A stretch of DNA of 34,201 bases, taken from the IMG/VR virus record IMGVR_UViG_3300030114_000028, positions 1 through 34,201 of that record; one strand, written 5' to 3'. The translations under genes were made by a program, and so were the position numbers. Shown here in pieces: positions 30,254 through 34,201 of the stretch. Position 1 is the first letter of the stretch. Each line of letters begins with the position of its first letter. The DNA comes from a virus. Under the pieces are notes generated by a model. It saw only the letters and a list, made by a program, of their open reading frames with translations, searched no databases and was not told the DNA's origin.

Positions 30254-30372
30254 TGTATAAGCCCTCAAAATTAAACTGGATCCCGGATAGGTTATTTAAA
30301 ATACTTATTGCAGTATTAGCAATTGGGGCGATAATCAGATTAATATACGAATTAATTAAACTAATGATATAG
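30253..30372 (+). CDS. 39-residue membrane micro-protein after the repressor
   Basis: The ATG overlaps the repressor stop by one base. The peptide has a basic head (MYKPSKLNWIPDRLFK) and one hydrophobic helix (ILIAVLAIGAIIRLIYELI). Translational coupling to the repressor means it would be made in lysogens. A superinfection or prophage-defence function is possible but not shown. Confidence 0.5.
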   Translation: MYKPSKLNWIPDRLFKILIAVLAIGAIIRLIYELIKLMI

Positions 30373-30376
30373 ACCT

Positions 30377-30547
30377 ATGTCAGATAATATCGAGAATTTA
30401 AAAATCATTGCTCTTCAGAAAAAACTAATTGAAGATCAAAATAGTGAAATATCAGTTCTCGAGCAAGAAGTTGCACTTCTAAATTTCGAGTTAAATTCCG
30501 TACATGCACCAGTACATAAAGTACATGAATACTCAGCATCTATATAA
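30377..30547 (+). CDS. 56-residue coiled-coil protein before integrase
   Basis: It reads MSDNIENLKIIALQKKLIED, then a Leu-zipper-like EISVLEQEVALLNFELN, and ends with VHAPVHKVHEY. The three Val-His pairs are encoded by three GTACAT repeats, so the 3' end may be constrained as DNA rather than protein. It could be a small excisionase-like or repressor-partner protein; no HTH is visible. Confidence 0.5.
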   Translation: MSDNIENLKIIALQKKLIEDQNSEISVLEQEVALLNFELNSVHAPVHKVHEYSASI

Positions 30548-30677
30548 AAATTAGTTATTGATAATCAATCAATTAAAAATTGAAAAATACGCTTTGTGAA
30601 GTCTCATCCTGCGTACTTTTACATATTTAGGTCTGATTATCAATGCATAAATAAAAAAAGTACATAAAACAGTACAT
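30500..30677. repeat. GTACAT repeats and inverted repeats upstream of integrase, attP candidate
   Basis: GTACAT occurs at 30500, 30512, 30521, 30660 and 30672, usually as AGTACATAAA. Between the two clusters ATTGATAATC (30557-30566, itself in a 13-bp palindrome) is repeated in inverted form at 30635-30644. Repeated arm-type sites flanking a core with inverted repeats beside int are what an attP site looks like. No core duplicate is seen in the window, so the crossover point cannot be fixed. The 30548-30684 gap holds no gene. Confidence 0.45.
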
Positions 30678-30684
30678 AATTATT

Positions 30685-31812
30685 ATGATTAATCGGAATT
30701 ATACCACACCTAAATTAAACAATTGCAAGGGCGATCTATCTAAATCCTGGTATATCTATTTTGTTTTCGAATACGAAGGAGAAAAGAAACAATTTCGAGT
30801 TAAAGATGGGATTAATTTTCTTAAGACAAAAAAAGAGCGAGAAGAATTTGCCTCCGTCTTAATTAATATATACGTCTTACGACTAAAAGAGGGATGGAAC
30901 CCATTCACCAAAGAAATAAAGGAAGAAATACCTGATATTACCATCTCTCAGGCTCTTGATGATATACTATCAGTAAAGAAGAGCTATATAACCCCCCGGT
31001 CCTATAAGACCTATAAGGATGAAATAAACCTTTTCAAGAAATGGCTTGTAATTGCCAAATTCGATAAACTATTTGTTCACAATTTTACTAATAAGCAGGC
31101 CCGGGGGTACTTCGATTGGCTACTTAAAGTAAAAAAATATTGTGGTAAAACTCACAACGGTCATTTAAGTATTCTCAGCACTTTTTTTAATTCTTTTGTT
31201 GAACGTCAGCTTATAACTGAAAGCCCTATAAAAGGAATTAAGAAAGTCAGACAGGATACTGGGAAAAACATTACTTACTCACCGGTAGAAGAACAGAAGT
31301 TCATTAAATACACTTATACAAATGATAAACCATTTTACTACGCAACCCGTTTTGTTAAATATGGGTTCTTTCGTCGTACAGAATTAGGGTTACTTCAAAT
31401 TAAACATATCAAATGGGAAAATAAAACCATTGTTATTCCTTCAGAGAACTCAAAGGGGAGGGATCAAAACAGCGTTACAATTCCGGAGTCGTTGGAAAAG
31501 ATTATTATTGAAATGAATATACTTGAGTTGGATCCGGAACTTTATATTTTTGGCGAATATTTTAAACCAAATACGGAACCTATTAAAATGATCGAGTATT
31601 TTTCTAAAACTCAACGAGAAATTAATAAACTTATCGAAGTTCCATCAAAAGGATTCTATGCGTGGAAGCATACGGGCTGTATAGAACTTTATAATATTGT
31701 AAAAGATCCTTATGTTATTATGAGGCAATGTAGACATTCAAATATTAAAGATACAATGACATATTTACGATCATTGGGTTGTGGAGTAAATGAAGAAGTT
31801 AGGAGATGGTAA
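30685..31812 (+). CDS. int: Tyrosine recombinase / phage integrase
   Basis: A 375-residue protein with an N-terminal arm-binding region, a SAM-like core-binding domain (~90-175) and a catalytic domain. Visible catalytic positions: Arg230 in GFFRRTEL, Lys257 in SENSKGR, Lys328-His329 in AWKHT (box II, Lys in place of the usual Arg, as in many Bacteroidota integrases), His351 in QCRHSN and Tyr360 in TMTYLR. It would insert and excise the phage at an att site. The upstream GTACAT clusters are candidate binding sites. Confidence 0.9.
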   Translation: MINRNYTTPKLNNCKGDLSKSWYIYFVFEYEGEKKQFRVKDGINFLKTKKEREEFASVLINIYVLRLKEGWNPFTKEIKEEIPDITISQALDDILSVKKSYITPRSYKTYKDEINLFKKWLVIAKFDKLFVHNFTNKQARGYFDWLLKVKKYCGKTHNGHLSILSTFFNSFVERQLITESPIKGIKKVRQDTGKNITYSPVEEQKFIKYTYTNDKPFYYATRFVKYGFFRRTELGLLQIKHIKWENKTIVIPSENSKGRDQNSVTIPESLEKIIIEMNILELDPELYIFGEYFKPNTEPIKMIEYFSKTQREINKLIEVPSKGFYAWKHTGCIELYNIVKDPYVIMRQCRHSNIKDTMTYLRSLGCGVNEEVRRW

Positions 31813-31842
31813 AAAAATAATTTAAAAATAATTGCGTGAATG

Positions 31843-31873
31843 TTTGGTGAATAAAAAATAACCTCTATCTTTG
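31843..31873 (+). promoter_or_regulatory. Strong rightward promoter after integrase
   Basis: TTTG (31843-31846) and TATCTTTG (31866-31873) are exactly 19 nt apart, a full match to the Bacteroidota consensus. It drives the unit of small genes and dnaN, with a start near 31880 and a ~117-nt leader before the first small ORF. Confidence 0.75.
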
Positions 31874-31883
31874 CAAAATCAAA

Positions 31884-31978
31884 TGCGAGTTATATTTCTT
31901 AGAAATAAGAGGTGTAACTCGCTTTTTGCGTTATATCTACCTCTGTTTTTCTACATAACACCCTCACACTAAGCCGGG
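31884..31978 (+). ncRNA. Structured leader or short RNA with terminator-like hairpin
   Basis: Directly after the promoter, GCGAGTTA (31885-31892) pairs with TAACTCGC (31915-31922). An inner TCTTA-GAAA-TAAGA hairpin lies between them, and TTTTT follows. This could terminate transcription after ~50 nt, so it may be an attenuator or make a short RNA. The two ends of the region (31884-31898 and 31957-31978) recur side by side at 28337-28376. No known riboswitch class is recognised. Confidence 0.5.
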
Positions 31979-31996
31979 AATCATAATAATGATTCC
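31977..31996 (+). promoter_or_regulatory. Perfect hairpin abutting a start codon
   Basis: GGAATCAT (31977-31984) pairs with ATGATTCC (31989-31996) around AATA, and the ATG of a small ORF starts at the next base. The stem covers the ribosome landing site, so translation would need it to open, or it may protect the mRNA 5' part. Confidence 0.5.
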
Positions 31997-32107
31997 ATGA
32001 AAGCGACTAAAATTCTTAAATTACATTCACTTATAGGACAAAATAACCACCTCAATTTTACAGAACGTCAAAACCGATGCTCTGTCATTCTTATGTCAAA
32101 AAATTAA
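31997..32107 (+). CDS. 36-residue small ORF after the leader hairpin
   Basis: MKATKILKLHSLIGQNNHLN, then FTERQNRCSVILMSKN: a basic peptide ending one base before the next ATG. The spacing to the next gene favours translation, but composition does not help and it may instead be a leader peptide or non-coding. Confidence 0.4.
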   Translation: MKATKILKLHSLIGQNNHLNFTERQNRCSVILMSKN

Positions 32108-32108
32108 T

Positions 32109-32291
32109 ATGAATACACGACTATTAATCAGAGCTCTTTGTAGATATCGAAAGAGCAAACAAGAAGCTTTAAAAATTAACATAAAGCACGGAAGAACTGA
32201 TTTATCTGATAAAAATATACGTCAGATTTTAGAGATAGACACTTCTATTGATGAGTTGGAAAATCAGCTAATCGAAGAAAGATTAAATTAA
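32109..32291 (+). CDS. Small basic helical protein
   Basis: A 60-residue protein with a very basic N-terminal part (NTRLLIRALCRYRKSKQEAL) and an acidic C-terminal helix (SIDELENQLIEERL). It may bind nucleic acid. It ends one base before the next ATG. Confidence 0.5.
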   Translation: MNTRLLIRALCRYRKSKQEALKINIKHGRTDLSDKNIRQILEIDTSIDELENQLIEERLN

Positions 32292-32292
32292 T

Positions 32293-32568
32293 ATGAATCT
32301 AAACTTTAATAATCCAATTTCTATCACGGGTACCCGGTTAACTCCATTACCAAAACAAAACATTTCAGCAGTCAATTACAATAAGAAATTTACTTTATGG
32401 TTAATCGAAAATGCAAAATTAGAGTGTAAAGGTAAGGATCATTTGACGCTTTTACTCAGCTTTATAAAGCCGAATAAGCGTGGTGAAATTACAGTTTTTG
32501 ATAAAGACAATTTAAACATGGTCCTATTTGGATCAGTAAACATTAAAATAGATTATGAAAATATGTAG
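32293..32568 (+). CDS. Hypothetical protein
   Basis: A 91-residue protein with an unusual N-terminal ISITGTRLTPLPKQ and a helical middle (KKFTLWLIENAKLE), then a beta-like C-terminus. Its last 14 nt hold the start of the next gene. No family recognised. Confidence 0.5.
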   Translation: MNLNFNNPISITGTRLTPLPKQNISAVNYNKKFTLWLIENAKLECKGKDHLTLLLSFIKPNKRGEITVFDKDNLNMVLFGSVNIKIDYENM

Positions 32569-32938
32569 TAGTTGTGGAGAACCAAAAGCGGACTCCGAAT
32601 TTATAAGAAGATGTGGTCGATGTAAACATTGTCTATACCTTGAAAATCTAGCCTGGAGAGAAAAGAACAAAGATAAGGTGAGCAAATTTAATGCTTCTCG
32701 TTATAAAACCAATCACTCCGTAACAATCAATAAAATTTCAAAGATACCGGTTAAAGAAAAACCGATCAAAGAAATAAAAGTGAAAATTATAAAACCTGAA
32801 CGCCCAAAATCTAAAAAGGTGACCATGGTACGAGTTCATTCAACAGAGAATAGGAGCGTAAAGCTCGTAAATAACCATTGGGAAAAACAGTTACTTGAAA
32901 TTAAGAACAGGGTAAAAGTTTGGGAGGATCAGCAATAA
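32555..32938 (+). CDS. Zinc-finger protein with basic linker
   Basis: A 127-residue protein. Residues 4-27 carry CSSCGEPKADSEF and then CGRCKHC, the four-Cys knuckle found at the N-terminus of phage endonuclease VII/HNH-like proteins. Here it is followed not by a nuclease domain but by a strongly basic Lys/Pro-rich region (VKEKPIKEIKVKIIKPERPK). Nucleic-acid binding is likely; catalysis is not indicated. Its stop overlaps the next start (TAATG). Confidence 0.65.
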   Translation: MKICSSCGEPKADSEFIRRCGRCKHCLYLENLAWREKNKDKVSKFNASRYKTNHSVTINKISKIPVKEKPIKEIKVKIIKPERPKSKKVTMVRVHSTENRSVKLVNNHWEKQLLEIKNRVKVWEDQQ

Positions 32939-33249
32939 TGAGACAAATATCAGTAAAACAAGCTTCAAAAAATTATACGCTTGCAAAAATAAAAAAAAGA
33001 TTAATAGCAAAGAACGGATGTACATGCGTGATATGTCAGAGACGCGGAGAAGACTTAATGCATTTATTACCTAAAAGTATTTACCCTGAATACTATTTAA
33101 AGCCTGAAAATTTAGTTATTGGCTGTCGATCATGTCATAATCAGTTTGACGATCAACAGAACTTTAGAAAGCTTCAAATTGACCTTTATGAGCAGGTGTG
33201 CACGTTTGATGTACTTAACGCTTCCCGATATTTTGGATTTAATAACTAA
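32938..33249 (+). CDS. HNH-like endonuclease domain protein
   Basis: I choose the ATG at 32938 (103 residues) in the TAATG overlap; a TTG at 32920 would add six residues. Residues ~28-75 show CTCVICQRRGEDLMHLLPKS, then ENLVIGCRSCHNQFDD: two zinc CxxC pairs with His and Asn positions as in HNH nucleases (His in LMHLL, Asn in PENL, His in SCHN). It could nick DNA during replication or packaging. GGGAGG at 32922-32927 is one of the few Shine-Dalgarno-like sequences in the window. Confidence 0.7.
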   Translation: MRQISVKQASKNYTLAKIKKRLIAKNGCTCVICQRRGEDLMHLLPKSIYPEYYLKPENLVIGCRSCHNQFDDQQNFRKLQIDLYEQVCTFDVLNASRYFGFNN

Positions 33250-33267
33250 CAATTAAAAATAAACACA

Positions 33268-34201
33268 ATGAAAATTACAGTTTCTAAAAATGAGCTACTA
33301 AAAAAGCTCCTGATGGTTAGAAAAATCATCACAACGAGTAAAACAACTCCTGATCTTGAATTTTTCAAGTTTGATTGTGGTGAGCATCTCAGAGTAACCG
33401 GTTCGGATATCAATGGATCAATTACTGCTTCGATAGATTGCAAAATTGAGAACCTTGAACTATTCACACTTCTTATCGATGCAAAGATCATGATTGATGC
33501 ATTAAAAGAATTATCTGAACAACCGATCGAAATTGATGTAAAAGGTTCTAAGGTGACTGTAATCTACCATAACGGTACATTTGAACTCATTGGAGGTAAT
33601 GCGAACTCTTATCCTGTTGTTACCATTCCTGAAGATGCTTTTCCTATCGTAATCGAAAAACAAAAGTTAATCGATGGAATTAAATCAGTCTCTTTATTCA
33701 CGGCTACCGATGAACTTCGCCCGGTTATGTCAGGAGTAAACATTCAATCAAAAGATGGTGTCCTTACTTTTGTTGCCACCGATGCAACGAAATTAGGAAT
33801 CCATGAATACGAATCGGATTATCCGGATTTCAGTTCAATTATTCCTAAAAAAACTGCTAAACTGATTTGCGATCTGATTTCTGAAATGAAAGAAGATACA
33901 CTCACCCTCACCATTTCCTCTAAAAATATTTCTCTAAACACCGGTGTATACTCCCTTATTTATAGACTCATTGAGGGTCGTTATCCTAACTTTAGAGGCG
34001 TAATACCTCAGAATAATCCTATCGAGTTACAAACGAATCGAAGTGATTTAATGGGATGTATTCGCCGTATATCGGTATTCTCAAACAAAAATACATCACT
34101 TATAAAACTTGATCTAAGTTCTGACAGTTTGAAAATCAATTCTCAGGATATCGATTTTAGTTTGGCAGCTGAAGAACTATTGAAAGTAGATTATTCCGGA
34201 G
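33268..34201 (+). CDS. dnaN: DNA polymerase III beta subunit, sliding clamp (3' end outside window)
   Basis: The frame is open from the ATG at 33268 to the window end, 311 codons of a usual ~370. It starts MKITVSKNELLKKLLMVRK and contains the clamp signatures RPVMSGVNIQSKDG, FVATDATKLG and, in the last domain, LIEGRYPNFRGVIP. The protein forms the ring that holds a polymerase on DNA. A phage copy implies its own replisome tuning. It is the last visible gene of the unit from the 31843 promoter; 18 nt separate it from the HNH-like gene. Confidence 0.9.
   Translation, partial: MKITVSKNELLKKLLMVRKIITTSKTTPDLEFFKFDCGEHLRVTGSDINGSITASIDCKIENLELFTLLIDAKIMIDALKELSEQPIEIDVKGSKVTVIYHNGTFELIGGNANSYPVVTIPEDAFPIVIEKQKLIDGIKSVSLFTATDELRPVMSGVNIQSKDGVLTFVATDATKLGIHEYESDYPDFSSIIPKKTAKLICDLISEMKEDTLTLTISSKNISLNTGVYSLIYRLIEGRYPNFRGVIPQNNPIELQTNRSDLMGCIRRISVFSNKNTSLIKLDLSSDSLKINSQDIDFSLAAEELLKVDYSG

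Noticed and set aside
30500-30677. CRISPR array
   Set aside because: The repeats are only six bases, irregularly spaced and partly coding; there are no cas genes.

Overview
The window is a segment of a temperate tailed phage (or prophage), probably a siphovirus, of a member of the Bacteroidota. Host assignment rests on several things: the DNA is AT-rich; the best promoters fit the Bacteroidota primary-sigma pattern (TTTG near -33, 19-21 nt, TAnnTTTG near -7); Shine-Dalgarno sequences are mostly absent; signal peptides and lipoboxes look like those of this phylum; and the integrase carries a Lys-His variant of box II that is common there. No bacterial housekeeping genes flank the phage genes.

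Layout. (1) About 1-12,600, + strand: late genes. These are the C-terminal part of a tape-measure protein, a lipoprotein moron with its own promoter element and terminator, a tail-tip/hub-like protein, further tail proteins, a fibre with a DUF1566/C-type-lectin-like domain, a beta-helix-like tail spike, and a lysis cassette (two membrane proteins, a GH108 muramidase divided over two reading frames, and a lipoprotein with a C-terminal membrane anchor that looks like a unimolecular spanin). (2) About 12,600-14,150: a junction with a convergent terminator, a small HTH gene, a candidate ~110-nt RNA on the + strand, and an acidic orphan protein behind a strong promoter with a palindromic operator. 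(3) 14,156-29,383, - strand: one long early operon read from a promoter at ~29,500-29,530. In transcription order it holds a small regulator, a membrane-anchored LuxR-type HTH protein, small proteins, RecT, a coiled-coil DUF1351-like protein, a PD-(D/E)XK exonuclease-like protein, two paralogous SNF2 helicases, a strange tRNA-like gene, Cys-rich proteins, a radical SAM protein, micro-proteins, an ASCH protein, a second PD-(D/E)XK-like protein, an SPFH/band-7 protein and a VRR-NUC nuclease. (4) 29,384-31,812: the divergent immunity region with an S24-type repressor, two small proteins and a tyrosine integrase whose upstream DNA is rich in GTACAT repeats (possible attP). (5) 31,843-34,201, + strand: a second rightward unit with a strong promoter, a structured leader, small proteins including two Cys/HNH-like ones, and a phage DnaN sliding clamp that runs off the window.

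How it works together (inference): the S24 repressor would silence the leftward promoter. After induction the RecT, exonuclease, SNF2 and DnaN genes would support recombination-linked replication, and the + strand tail and lysis genes would follow. The points most worth a second look are the split endolysin joined to a secreted protein, the 124-nt tRNA-like gene with two T-arm hairpins, the candidate small RNA at 13,026-13,139, and the leader at 31,877-31,996, which shares two sequence blocks with an intergenic stretch at 28,337.
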